Shown in pieces: positions 32,006 to 38,881 of a DNA stretch of 41,908 nucleotides. Location of the stretch: positions 1 to 41,908 of IMG/VR virus record IMGVR_UViG_3300006028_000009, one strand, 5' to 3'. This DNA comes from a virus. Positions within the stretch are counted from its first letter, which is position 1. Each line of letters starts with the position of its first letter. The notes under the pieces were generated by a model. That model ran no database searches and had not been told where the DNA came from. It was given only the letters and a program-made list of their open reading frames with translations. Both the position numbers and the translations under genes were made by a program.

Positions 32006-32009
32006 CGGC

Positions 32010-32678
32010 TCACCAGCCCATGTGAATGAGGATGCGCTCGTACAGGGGCACACGATCGGGCGGCACGGGGCGTCCGAAGTGGCGGTCAGGTAATCCGTAC
32101 ACCACAGCTTCGCAACGCTGACGAAATTCTTCGAGCGTCCAGCGGTCCTTGAGACGATTGCACTGCCGACAGCACGGTCGAAGATTAGCGGCGTCTTCAC
32201 GCCCTCCAGCCATACGCGGAACAACATGATCCTTGCCTGATCCGGTCGTCGGCGCAATGACCCCACCGCACAGATAGCAGGCAGGCCCGTCCATGTCTGG
32301 AGTTGTATAAGCCACAGTTATGGTATTCAGCGCCTGCTTGCAATGCCGGCGACTCAGTTCGATAATTTCGGCGACCTGCGTAGCGCGCGCTGCCGTCCGA
32401 CACGCGGGTGAAGAGTGGCGAGTTCCTGTCCTGGGCTCGCCACTTCCAGCTCCAGTTTGCATGTGACGCGGCCAGCTGCCTGAACGTCGACGTTCGTCCT
32501 GCGCACGGCACCGAGAGCAGACCGCACCACAGTGCCACGTTCGACAGGCAGGGCACTGCTTCAGTTCAGCCATGAACTCAGGTTTTGCTTTTGCTCGATG
32601 TGCGGTGTACCGATTTTGCTCTATAGGATTTTTGGACTCACGCGCGCGCGGGGGCATGTGGTACTGCCACCCGGCCAT
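32010..32678 (-). CDS. HNH endonuclease, 222 aa
   Basis: Homing-type or packaging-associated nuclease. The C-terminal half holds the HNH site: CYLCGG (Cys134, Cys137), KDHVVPRMAGGRED (Asp150-His151), NLRPCCRQCNRLKDRW (Asn165, Cys170, Cys173, Asn174, Lys177). Near the N-terminus a second Cys pattern, CPACRTWHCGAVCSRC (residues 42-57), looks like a zinc ribbon. The middle is low-conservation. HNH enzymes next to terminase genes often nick DNA in packaging with the terminase. A stand-alone mobile endonuclease is the alternative. Confidence 0.85.
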   Translation of the reverse strand: MAGWQYHMPPRARESKNPIEQNRYTAHRAKAKPEFMAELKQCPACRTWHCGAVCSRCRAQDERRRSGSWPRHMQTGAGSGEPRTGTRHSSPACRTAARATQVAEIIELSRRHCKQALNTITVAYTTPDMDGPACYLCGGVIAPTTGSGKDHVVPRMAGGREDAANLRPCCRQCNRLKDRWTLEEFRQRCEAVVYGLPDRHFGRPVPPDRVPLYERILIHMGW

Positions 32679-32767
32679 TGTTCACGCCTACGTTTCACGG
32701 GTCGCTGTGACGGCTCGGAGACTAGCCGCTTGAGTCTAGTCCGAGGATTAGCCTCAACCGTTGTCTG

Positions 32768-33217
32768 TTACAGAACGCTCTGAGGATCTACGCCAGCGAT
32801 AGCCTTCACTACTTGAGCTACTGCAACGTCAAGGCGCTCTCGGTAAAGATCAGGTTTCCGAGCGCGCAAGAGCAACATGAGCAATTGATCCGAGTACTCA
32901 ATCTTTTCGTCGGTCCCAACCGGCTCACCATGCCAGTAAGACGTCCGTTTGTAGGGTGAGCCTTCAACGCCACGGCGCCATGCTTCGCGCTCAAGGCGTT
33001 CTGTTGCAGCCTGTTCTGCCACTTTGAAGGCTTTCTCAAACTCGGAATCGTGCTCTTGCCAGTAGTAAATGTTTGATCGGTTGACGTTCGCAGCTGCAGC
33101 CGCATAGCTCACGTTTGCCCACTGTGCATACGATTCCAGGAACGCACGTTTAGCTCGCGCAGACTGCCTGAAACTGTTCCGGGCGAGGCCTCGCGGCCGC
33201 CCGCGCTCGACTGGCAC
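32768..33217 (-). CDS. Small terminase subunit-like HTH protein, 149 aa
   Basis: Starts at GTG 33217. Residues about 20-60 form a helix-turn-helix in the style of phage small terminases (KRAFLESYAQWANVSYAAAA, NVNRSNIYYWQEHDSEF), then FEKAFKVAEQAATERLEREA, and an end with SDQLLMLLLRARKPDLYRER, matching the usual tail of these proteins. It binds the packaging site and feeds the large subunit. It heads the late operon and stands divergent from the GP88 operon. Confidence 0.85.
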   Translation of the reverse strand: MPVERGRPRGLARNSFRQSARAKRAFLESYAQWANVSYAAAAANVNRSNIYYWQEHDSEFEKAFKVAEQAATERLEREAWRRGVEGSPYKRTSYWHGEPVGTDEKIEYSDQLLMLLLRARKPDLYRERLDVAVAQVVKAIAGVDPQSVL

Positions 33218-33283
33218 AGCTTCGCTCTCTGCGCGTGATTCTGAAACGTTCAGCGCTCAACCGCAAGTCAACGCCGGTAATAC

Positions 33284-33312
33284 TTGCGCTCAATACATCG
33301 ATCCGATATATT
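33284..33312 (+). promoter_or_regulatory. Predicted promoter of the GP88 operon, leaderless type
   Basis: TTGCGC (33284-33289), exactly 17 bases, then TATATT (33307-33312). The expected start point is about seven bases on, at the A of ATG 33319. There is no ribosome site before that ATG, so the mRNA would be leaderless, which is common in Actinomycetota and Deinococcus and reported in other groups. Confidence 0.6.
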
Positions 33313-33318
33313 CTCGAC

Positions 33319-34209
33319 ATGGCACCCAACACCACGGCTCACACAGAGTCGCTCCCCATCATTGCGCCACGGTCGCAAACGATTCTCTCGGCCAGCGACA
33401 TGGCCATCGTCACGGCTACCGAGATTCTCTCGGGCAAAGCTGGCTACCGACAATTCGGTTTCGTCGAATTGCTCACGCCCGACGGCTACAACCCGAAGAC
33501 AAAGAAAGGCCGGGCGCGCGGCTATTCGACCGCAATCATGCATTTCGCTCCGGCCAACCTGTCCGGGTTTGACGTCTGCCAGTACGCAACCGACGGTTGC
33601 ACGGCCAGCTGTCTGAACACGGCCGGCCATGGCGGCATCGTCAAGGCCGGCGAAGTGACGAACGATGTGCAGCGCGCTCGTATCGCTCGTACGCGACTGT
33701 TCTTCCTCAACCGCTATCTGTTCAACATCTTGCTAGTGCGCGCCATTGAGACGCACATTCGCCGGGCGCGTGCGAAGGGATTGATTCCCGTAGTCAGGCT
33801 CAACGGTACGTCCGATCTGCCATGGGAAAAGCTTCGGCTGAATAACGGCCGGACGGTACTCGAAACCTTCCCCGATATTACGTTCTACGATTACACCAAA
33901 CACCCGAAGCGGGCGATCGCTAACGCCACCGGCCAGCACCCGGCCAACTATTCGCTCACATTCTCGCGCGCCGAATCGAATCACGCGGACGTCGACAGGG
34001 TGCTGGCCGCCGGCGGGAATGTGGCGGCTGTCTTCAAGAGCAAGCTTCACAGCCTGCCGGCCACGTATGCCGGACTGCCCGTCATCGATGGCGACAACGA
34101 TGACCTGCGTTTCCTTGACCCGGCCGGAGTCATTGTTGGATTGGCCGCCAAAGGCCGCGGCAAACGTGATACCTCCGGTTTCGTCATCATTCCAGCCCGG
34201 GCTGCCTGA
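33319..34209 (+). CDS. GP88-family protein
   Basis: 296-residue protein of the family named after mycobacteriophage L5 gene product 88, of unknown function. The conserved core is present: FGFVELLTPDGYNPKTKKG, a Cys cluster Cys87-x6-Cys94-x3-Cys98 followed by LNTAGHGG, DVQRARIARTRLFF, and VVRLNGTSDLPWEK. The Cys set and Asp/Trp motifs suggest metal binding. ATG 33319 is chosen over an upstream in-frame start at 33235 because it sits at the predicted transcription start. It heads a rightward operon divergent from the late genes. Confidence 0.85.
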   Translation: MAPNTTAHTESLPIIAPRSQTILSASDMAIVTATEILSGKAGYRQFGFVELLTPDGYNPKTKKGRARGYSTAIMHFAPANLSGFDVCQYATDGCTASCLNTAGHGGIVKAGEVTNDVQRARIARTRLFFLNRYLFNILLVRAIETHIRRARAKGLIPVVRLNGTSDLPWEKLRLNNGRTVLETFPDITFYDYTKHPKRAIANATGQHPANYSLTFSRAESNHADVDRVLAAGGNVAAVFKSKLHSLPATYAGLPVIDGDNDDLRFLDPAGVIVGLAAKGRGKRDTSGFVIIPARAA

Positions 34210-34232
34210 GCGGCCCGGAGCGTTCACTCACA

Positions 34233-34245
34233 AAGGATTGGCACC
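34233..34245 (+). repeat. Shared leader motif AAGGATTGGCACC, first copy
   Basis: An identical 13-base sequence occurs here and at 34706-34718, each shortly before a start codon (ATG 34251 and 34719). A shorter relative, GAAGGCACCC, precedes ATG 34948. It carries the ribosome site and suggests gene-with-leader duplication or shared translational control. Confidence 0.6.
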
Positions 34246-34250
34246 CGATC

Positions 34251-34703
34251 ATGTACACCCGAAGCAATACCTACGCTGACGCACCCGGCCGATGGCTCAC
34301 GAACGATGGCGAGTACGAGTTCACCCGTAGCAGGAATTCTTGGACAGCGCGCCGGCTCGATTCCGGCCGGATCATCGGTAGTGGCCGAACACTCGATTAC
34401 GTATTTCTTCTAGCCTCACGCCACTACGTCAACCCGGTTGTGCCGGTGGATCGTTGGGAATATCCGGCTGAGAGCCGTTATGTGTGCTCCGGCGACATCC
34501 CCGGTGGACATGTCGAGTGCACGTTCACCACAGACTCGTATGACGCGGCCAACGCGCACTTTGAGCGCACCGGCCACAACGTCGACAAACGTGAGGCATC
34601 CGCGCCGGACCATTTTGCAGTCAACGGTACGGCAGCCGACGGTACACCTATGGTCTACGGCCGGGGTGGCTGGCGCCGTCTCGCGCCGGCTGACACAGAC
34701 TGA
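34251..34703 (+). CDS. Hypothetical accessory protein, 150 aa
   Basis: Soluble, Tyr/Arg/Asp-rich protein with an N-terminal beta-like part (RWLTNDGEYEFTRSRNSW, ARRLDSGRIIGSG) and a central CTFTTDSYDAANAHFERTG stretch. It has two cysteines. No family is recognised. It is second in the GP88 operon; the ribosome site AAGGA is 14 bases before ATG 34251, longer than usual. Confidence 0.65.
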   Translation: MYTRSNTYADAPGRWLTNDGEYEFTRSRNSWTARRLDSGRIIGSGRTLDYVFLLASRHYVNPVVPVDRWEYPAESRYVCSGDIPGGHVECTFTTDSYDAANAHFERTGHNVDKREASAPDHFAVNGTAADGTPMVYGRGGWRRLAPADTD

Positions 34704-34705
34704 GC

Positions 34706-34718
34706 AAGGATTGGCACC
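34706..34718 (+). repeat. Shared leader motif AAGGATTGGCACC, second copy
   Basis: Second exact copy of the motif at 34233-34245. Here it directly abuts ATG 34719, with AAGGA at normal ribosome-site distance. Confidence 0.6.
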
Positions 34719-34931
34719 ATGATCACCCTGACACTCCGCGGCAATAGCTGGCTAGCGCGATGGGAAGGCGAAGAAGAAACGCTCGTACGCGAAGCGTTCG
34801 GGACCAACGAAATTCCAACACCCTACACCGCAGCATCGGATCCGGCGCTCGTGTTGCGCGCGATCGCCGGACGCAATCCGCGGCACGTAGTGCGCATCGC
34901 ACCCGGGCTCAACAGTCCGTCCAATTTCTGA
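34719..34931 (+). CDS. Small phage protein, 70 aa
   Basis: Reads ITLTLRGNSWLARWEGEEE, TNEIPTPYTAASDP, then VLRAIAGRNPRHVVRI, the pattern of a widespread small phage protein of unknown role (MxTLTLRGxxWxAxxxG). Compact beta-alpha domain. The ribosome site is in the shared leader motif. Confidence 0.75.
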   Translation: MITLTLRGNSWLARWEGEEETLVREAFGTNEIPTPYTAASDPALVLRAIAGRNPRHVVRIAPGLNSPSNF

Positions 34932-34947
34932 AAGAAGGCACCCAACT

Positions 34948-35142
34948 ATGAACACGTTTGAACTTCCCGCCTACGTCGACCCGGCCGTGCTCGTGCCGGG
35001 TCAAACCGTGACGTGCGTGCTTGATGGCGAGGAAACCGTGCTGACGGTAGTACGCGTTGAGCCAGCGCTGATCTGCAGCAAGCCGGACGGCACCGGCGTG
35101 ATGGTGCTGGCGCACACCGTCATACCAGTCGATAAGCCATGA
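34948..35142 (+). CDS. Small beta-rich protein, 64 aa
   Basis: Starts at ATG 34948 after GAAGGCACCC. The sequence is strand-rich (VLVPGQTVTCVLDGEETVL, GVMVLAHTVIPVD) with two cysteines, like an SH3/OB-style small barrel. Not recognised. Its stop overlaps the next start (ATGA). Confidence 0.65.
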   Translation: MNTFELPAYVDPAVLVPGQTVTCVLDGEETVLTVVRVEPALICSKPDGTGVMVLAHTVIPVDKP

Positions 35143-35495
35143 CCCTCGCACCGGCTCAACAGTACGCCCAGATTTACGTAGCCGAGCGCCGCGAGGGCGC
35201 CTGGCACGTCCTGGACGTGCGCTCAGGCTCAACTGTGGCCCAATTTGGCGCCGGCGCTGCCGGTGCCGAGCAGGCAGCGCGCGCAGCTGCAGCGCTGAAT
35301 GTCAGCGAACCACGGCGCGGCCCGGCGGCCCAGCTGCGGGCGTGGCGACGTGCTCATAAGCTCACGCTTAAAGGCCTGGCCAATTCTCTGGGTGTCAGCT
35401 GGATTACCGTCCAGCGCTGGGAAACTGGCGGCCAGGGCATCCCACCTTTTCTACATCTGGCGCTCGAAAGTCTCGAACGGAGAGTAGAGTTATGA
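35139..35495 (+). CDS. Helix-turn-helix regulator with N-terminal beta domain, 118 aa
   Basis: Residues about 65-112 form an XRE-type helix-turn-helix: LRAWRRAHKLTLKGLANSLG, VSWITVQRWETGG, LALESLERR. The N-terminal part (YAQIYVAERREGAWHVLD, VRSGSTVAQFG) is a small beta sheet of unknown role. Its stop overlaps the next start (ATGA). As the only regulator in this operon it may feed back on the 33284 promoter; that is inference. Confidence 0.8.
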   Translation: MTLAPAQQYAQIYVAERREGAWHVLDVRSGSTVAQFGAGAAGAEQAARAAAALNVSEPRRGPAAQLRAWRRAHKLTLKGLANSLGVSWITVQRWETGGQGIPPFLHLALESLERRVEL

Positions 35496-35731
35496 CCCTG
35501 AGCGAGCGCGTCGAACGCCTGGAAAACGCCTTCGCCCAGGTGGCCAGCATTCAACAGAATCAGGCGACTGCGCTAGCCGACCTGAATACCACGCTGGGGC
35601 AGCACACAACGCTACTCCAAGAACACCGCCAGCTCCTGCGCGACATCATCGTCCTGCTCGGCGACCAGGGCGAGCGCCTGGAACGCATCGAACGCGCCAT
35701 CCGCGAACGTGGACAGAACGGTCAGCCATGA
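35492..35731 (+). CDS. Coiled-coil protein, 79 aa
   Basis: Starts at ATG 35492 on the previous stop and ends on the next start. It is nearly all helix, with heptads (LSERVERLENAFAQVASIQ, LLQEHRQLLRDIIVLLG, RLERIERAIRE), no Cys and no membrane segment. It is coupled to the membrane protein that follows, so the pair may form a complex. Not recognised. Confidence 0.7.
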   Translation: MTLSERVERLENAFAQVASIQQNQATALADLNTTLGQHTTLLQEHRQLLRDIIVLLGDQGERLERIERAIRERGQNGQP

Positions 35732-35904
35732 CGCAATCACAATCCGCGGCCGTAGCCTTCACGGTAGTAGCGCTCCTGGCAGCTGTGCTGTTTATCCCGG
35801 CGCTGCAGAATCCGTTCGGCGGCGTGATCCTCGGCGGCCTGATCGTGCTGGTCATCGCCGGTGGGGCGCTGTACGCCGAATGGCAGGCGCGCCGCCAGCG
35901 CTAG
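35728..35904 (+). CDS. 58-aa two-helix membrane protein (holin-like)
   Basis: Very small gene, ATG 35728 (overlapping the previous stop) to TAG 35904. Two hydrophobic segments (about 8-25 and 30-50) with a Pro/Gly turn, and a basic end (EWQARRQR). Size and topology are holin-like, but it belongs to a plus-strand accessory operon far from the lysis cassette. An exclusion or membrane-sensor role is equally possible. Confidence 0.7.
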   Translation: MTQSQSAAVAFTVVALLAAVLFIPALQNPFGGVILGGLIVLVIAGGALYAEWQARRQR

Positions 35905-35942
35905 ACTAGCGCGCGGGTCTTCACAGCACCCGGCAGCCATAG

Positions 35943-35975
35943 AGCCCCCGGCAGGTCGACTTGCCGGGGGCTTTC
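35943..35975. terminator. Strong hairpin terminator between convergent operons
   Basis: AGCCCCCGGCA (35943-35953) pairs perfectly with TGCCGGGGGCT (35962-35972) over an eight-base loop, followed by TTTC on the plus side. It lies between the rightward GP88 operon (ends 35904) and the end of the leftward early operon (35980), and should stop at least the rightward transcript. Confidence 0.85.
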
Positions 35976-35979
35976 TGGT

Positions 35980-36072
35980 TCAGCGACGTGCGGCACACAG
36001 CACGCTCGCGAACAGCGCCCCGCTCAACGCTCCGACGAACAGTCCCGCCACGAACGGCACCAGCCAGTCCAC
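35980..36072 (-). CDS. 30-aa single-span membrane peptide
   Basis: Read from GTG 36072, just after the previous stop, to TGA at 35980. It has one hydrophobic helix (LVPFVAGLFVGALSGALFAS) and a short basic end. Very short phage proteins of this form, with VGLFVGAxxG, are common (DUF3789-like). It is the last gene of the early operon. The longer upstream frame is a shadow. Confidence 0.55.
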   Translation of the reverse strand: MDWLVPFVAGLFVGALSGALFASVLCAARR

Positions 36073-36074
36073 CG

Positions 36075-36401
36075 TTACGCGTTCCAGCCCAGCGCGCGCG
36101 CCATGCGCAGCACCGCGGTCTGCAGGCCGACGTCCTCGAGTTGCAGCCTGCGCTGCGACCAGAGACGGCCGCGCGACTGCAGGCGGAAGATCTGCATCGT
36201 TCCCACCCAGTGCTGCGGCAGATCGTCGGCGGCGCGCTCGAGGTCGGCGATCAGGCACGCCAGCGCGAGCCGATCGCGGTTGCCTCCGCCGCGGCCGTTA
36301 AGCGAACCGGTGCCACCTTCGGCGGCGCCCTGCAACTCGGCCCAGTGGCTCAGGTAGTACTCGATCCGCTCGGGGCTGTAGTCGTCGTCGGTGGTGGGCA
36401 T
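36075..36401 (-). CDS. Hypothetical protein near the end of the early operon, 108 aa
   Basis: ATG 36401 follows the previous stop by one base. It is helical throughout, with YSPERIEYYLSHWAELQ, then RDRLALACLIADLERAADDL, and a basic RLQSRGRLWSQRRLQLED stretch. The end (LQTAVLRMARALGW) could be a DNA-binding helix pair. Phages often place a late-gene activator here, so such a role is conceivable but unsupported by motif. Confidence 0.7.
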   Translation of the reverse strand: MPTTDDDYSPERIEYYLSHWAELQGAAEGGTGSLNGRGGGNRDRLALACLIADLERAADDLPQHWVGTMQIFRLQSRGRLWSQRRLQLEDVGLQTAVLRMARALGWNA

Positions 36402-36402
36402 G

Positions 36403-36672
36403 TCACTCGTACCTGAGCGAATCAGCCAGTCGCTTGCTCTTCTGCTGGCGTGCCTCGCGAGCATCTACCCGCCGCTCTTCTTCGGCAGCCTCCATTCGCT
36501 CCAGAACCGTCTGATAGCCACCGCTGCGCTCGAGCAGCGCACGAGCCTCGGCGACGGCACCCTGCAGGTAGGACGCCGCGCCATACGCCGCGTGCGGACA
36601 TAGCCACAGCTCGTCTGTCACCTGGATGAAGCGGCAGCCCTGCTTGCACTTGGGCTTCACATAGTGCTTCAT
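36403..36672 (-). CDS. Hypothetical early protein with Cys residues, 89 aa
   Basis: Starts at ATG 36672. The N-terminus has KPKCKQGCRFIQ and LWLCPH (three cysteines and a His, possibly one zinc). The rest is a long charged helix (AEARALLERSGGYQTVLERM, then EEERRVDAREARQQKSKR). Unknown role. Confidence 0.7.
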   Translation of the reverse strand: MKHYVKPKCKQGCRFIQVTDELWLCPHAAYGAASYLQGAVAEARALLERSGGYQTVLERMEAAEEERRVDAREARQQKSKRLADSLRYE

Positions 36673-36884
36673 CGCCGCCTCCGCAAGCGTAACTGGAATA
36701 ACTGCCGCAATACGTCAGACCGATGCTCGCGCACCTCTTCGCGCTGGTGGTGCAGCTCGCCGACGCGCTCGAAGCGCCGCCGACGGTAGGCTTCACGGGC
36801 CCACATCTCGAGCCTGACCATGTCGTGCGCCAGTGCCTGCGTCTCCATCCGCAGCTCCCCCTCGACATCACTGAGTGTTTGCAT
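36669..36884 (-). CDS. Basic helical early protein, 71 aa
   Basis: ATG 36884 is chosen inside the end of the nuclease gene (17-base overlap). The protein is Arg/Glu/His-rich and helical (LSDVEGELRMETQALAHDMV, then LEMWAREAYRRRRFERV), ending in five Arg. It may bind DNA or the nuclease upstream. Not recognised. Confidence 0.65.
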   Translation of the reverse strand: MQTLSDVEGELRMETQALAHDMVRLEMWAREAYRRRRFERVGELHHQREEVREHRSDVLRQLFQLRLRRRR

Positions 36885-37611
36885 GCACGCGGACCCTCCG
36901 TACTTGCGGCTCGCAGATATGCTCGTGCGACCAGCGTGCGCCGCACTCCGGACAGTAGCCATGGCTGCCGGTGCACTCGAAGCGGCCAGCGGCCACATCG
37001 GCTGAAATCGTGCGCATGCGGTCCCACAGCGCACTCATGGCCGCGACCCACTCATCCGCCGTCCACACGCGCCGGAAGCGGCTGAGCGTGCCGCTGACGC
37101 GATTTAGCACGATGTACTCGAACGTCGCCGTATAGGCCGGCTCCTGCTCCCAGCGCGCCCAGCTATACAGCAGCGGCTGCCAGACTTCTTTCTGCGCCCG
37201 CTCCTGCGACCAGGCCCCCTTCGTCGTCTTGAAGTCGTAGACGACGCCGTCGGCGCCCACCAGGTCGATGGCGCCGACGATTGGCGCGCCCAGCTCGTCG
37301 GCGGTGTCGAGGGAAAACGGCAATTCTGGGGTGCCGTCGAGCTCGAGCTCGTAGACACGATCCAGCAGGTTCAGCCCGGTGGCCGTCAGGTGTGAGCCGT
37401 CCGGACCGTACGCCTTCCATGCCTTCCTGAACGCCAGCCCGCCATCCTTGCCGCGGTAGTGCTCCTCGAGCCCCTGGTGAACCGCTGAGCCGAACGCCAT
37501 CGCTTCGGTCACCTCGAGCGGCTTGCCGTCGATGTAGCGCTCTTTGAAGAGACCAGGGCATTGCTCCCAGAGCATGAAGCGCGTCGCCGACCAGTGCTCC
37601 ATCACGGTCAT
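36868..37611 (-). CDS. PD-(D/E)XK nuclease, RecB/Cas4-like, 247 aa
   Basis: Exonuclease-type protein. The site is complete: FGSAVHQGLEEH with His45, VGAIDLVG with Asp116, VVYDFKTTKG with Asp126 and Lys128, and KEVWQPLLYSWA with Gln145. A lone Cys18 plus a C-terminal Cys set (FECTGSHGYCPECG and HICEP) recalls the iron-sulphur-clamped Cas4/AddB nucleases. It starts at ATG 37611, overlapping the previous stop (ATGA). It probably processes ends in phage recombination or replication. It is far from any CRISPR array, so a Cas4 role in spacer uptake is not suggested. Confidence 0.85.
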   Translation of the reverse strand: MTVMEHWSATRFMLWEQCPGLFKERYIDGKPLEVTEAMAFGSAVHQGLEEHYRGKDGGLAFRKAWKAYGPDGSHLTATGLNLLDRVYELELDGTPELPFSLDTADELGAPIVGAIDLVGADGVVYDFKTTKGAWSQERAQKEVWQPLLYSWARWEQEPAYTATFEYIVLNRVSGTLSRFRRVWTADEWVAAMSALWDRMRTISADVAAGRFECTGSHGYCPECGARWSHEHICEPQVRRVRVHANTQ

Positions 37612-38207
37612 AGCGCCATCTCCAGTTGACGTGAGCGCTGCGGTGGCTGCCACGTCGCGTCACCCCACTGCTCAGCCATCGCTCGGGCAATGCCCTCGAG
37701 CGTGCGGCTGCGCTCCTTCCAGCGTTGTGGACCCGGTGCTGCGTAGTGCACGCGCGGCACACGCCCGTCAACACGATGCGTCGCGCGCAGCCGAGGCAGG
37801 TTCTTGAGCCACAGACCGGTGGTCTTTACCTCGCCGTGCCCGAACTGCCATGGCTGGATGTACTGGTCGGCCGGCCGGATACGTGTCCCGATCGCGCCAG
37901 GTGGGTTCTCGAGCGCAATCCGCGGGATCGGCGCCTCGAGCAAGCACTGCACGAACTCGAGTGCAGCGTCCTGCGCGCCCTGGGGCAGATCTGGCCACCA
38001 GCGTGCACCAGAACGTGTCAGGTGCGTGCACGGTGGGTGCGCCACCATCAGATCCCAGCCGCGGTCCAGCACCAGGCGCACGTCGCCCTCGATGTGGTTG
38101 CCGTCAGTCTCCGATGGCAGCAAGTCGCACGACCACGCGTCGTGCCCGCGGGCGGCGAAAGCGTCGCGTACGACACCCGAAAACTCGCACGCCACCAGCA
38201 CCCTCAT
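37608..38207 (-). CDS. DNA cytosine-methylase-like protein, 199 aa
   Basis: Resembles the phage type of C5-cytosine methyltransferase. MRVLVACEFSGVVRDAF is the cofactor-site start, CDLLPSE follows, MVAHPPCTHLTRSGARWW holds the PPC motif (Cys60), and IALENPPG supplies the ENP motif. It is short and lacks an obvious target-recognition part. It could methylate phage DNA for defence evasion or alter another base. Overlaps of four bases link it to the genes before and after. Confidence 0.8.
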   Translation of the reverse strand: MRVLVACEFSGVVRDAFAARGHDAWSCDLLPSETDGNHIEGDVRLVLDRGWDLMVAHPPCTHLTRSGARWWPDLPQGAQDAALEFVQCLLEAPIPRIALENPPGAIGTRIRPADQYIQPWQFGHGEVKTTGLWLKNLPRLRATHRVDGRVPRVHYAAPGPQRWKERSRTLEGIARAMAEQWGDATWQPPQRSRQLEMAL

Positions 38208-38881
38208 CGCTCGCCAGGCGGCGGCAACTGCAGCGGATAAAACCGCTCAGGACCACTCAGCGACGGTGCCGTCCGCCAGCGCGTGACGGCGTCCGACGTC
38301 GTCTGGAAGGCGGCCGTCACCCCGGCCGGCGTCGGCGACCAGCTCAGCGTGTGGAACGGACCGATGCCCATGTCCTGGCCGGTGGGCGGCACGTGCCAGT
38401 TATCCAGATCGGTGCCCAGGTAGGCAAACGTCCAGTTGCCCAGCCGCCGCTTGGCCTCGATCCGCGCTCTGACGCTGGCCAGGGTGATGTGCTTCGGGCT
38501 GGCGTTTTCGAGTCCGTCGGTCTGGATGACCAGCAGTGCCCGATCCTGGCGCCGCACGAACTTCTCCATCCGCCCGATGGCGGCCATGACCGCGGCCAGC
38601 AGTGGCGTGTCGCCCCGCGGACGGTAGTCCAGCCGCTCGAGCGCACGCCCTGATTCAGTCCTGGGCGCCGCCGTGTCGAACAGCGTGGTCATCTCGAGCT
38701 CGCCACTGCGCGCCGCGGTGCCGAACTGCACCACGCTCAGACGCGTGTTCAAGTGGTCGCGATGCCCACGAATGAACGCCTGCAGGCCGCTCAGCGTCGG
38801 CTCCTGAATCGTCTCCATGCTGGCCGAACGGTCGACCAGCAACATCACCCACGCCAGCGACTCGAGCGCGAGCGTGCTCAT
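38204..38881 (-). CDS. VWA-domain protein with MIDAS motif, 225 aa
   Basis: Single von Willebrand A domain. The metal site is intact: LLVDRSASME gives Asp17-x-Ser19-x-Ser21, GDTPLLAAV gives Thr92, and VIQTDGLENAS gives Asp122. Divalent metal and a partner acidic residue normally bind here. Bacterial stand-alone VWA proteins often pair with AAA ATPases or act as adaptors; no AAA partner is encoded nearby, but the gene is coupled by ATGA to the J-domain gene. ATG 38881 follows GGAGG. Unknown function in a phage early operon. Confidence 0.85.
   Translation of the reverse strand: MSTLALESLAWVMLLVDRSASMETIQEPTLSGLQAFIRGHRDHLNTRLSVVQFGTAARSGELEMTTLFDTAAPRTESGRALERLDYRPRGDTPLLAAVMAAIGRMEKFVRRQDRALLVIQTDGLENASPKHITLASVRARIEAKRRLGNWTFAYLGTDLDNWHVPPTGQDMGIGPFHTLSWSPTPAGVTAAFQTTSDAVTRWRTAPSLSGPERFYPLQLPPPGER

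Noticed and set aside
36868-37611. Cas4 of a phage CRISPR system
   Set aside because: No repeats, Cas1 or Cas2 are present. The context is replication genes.
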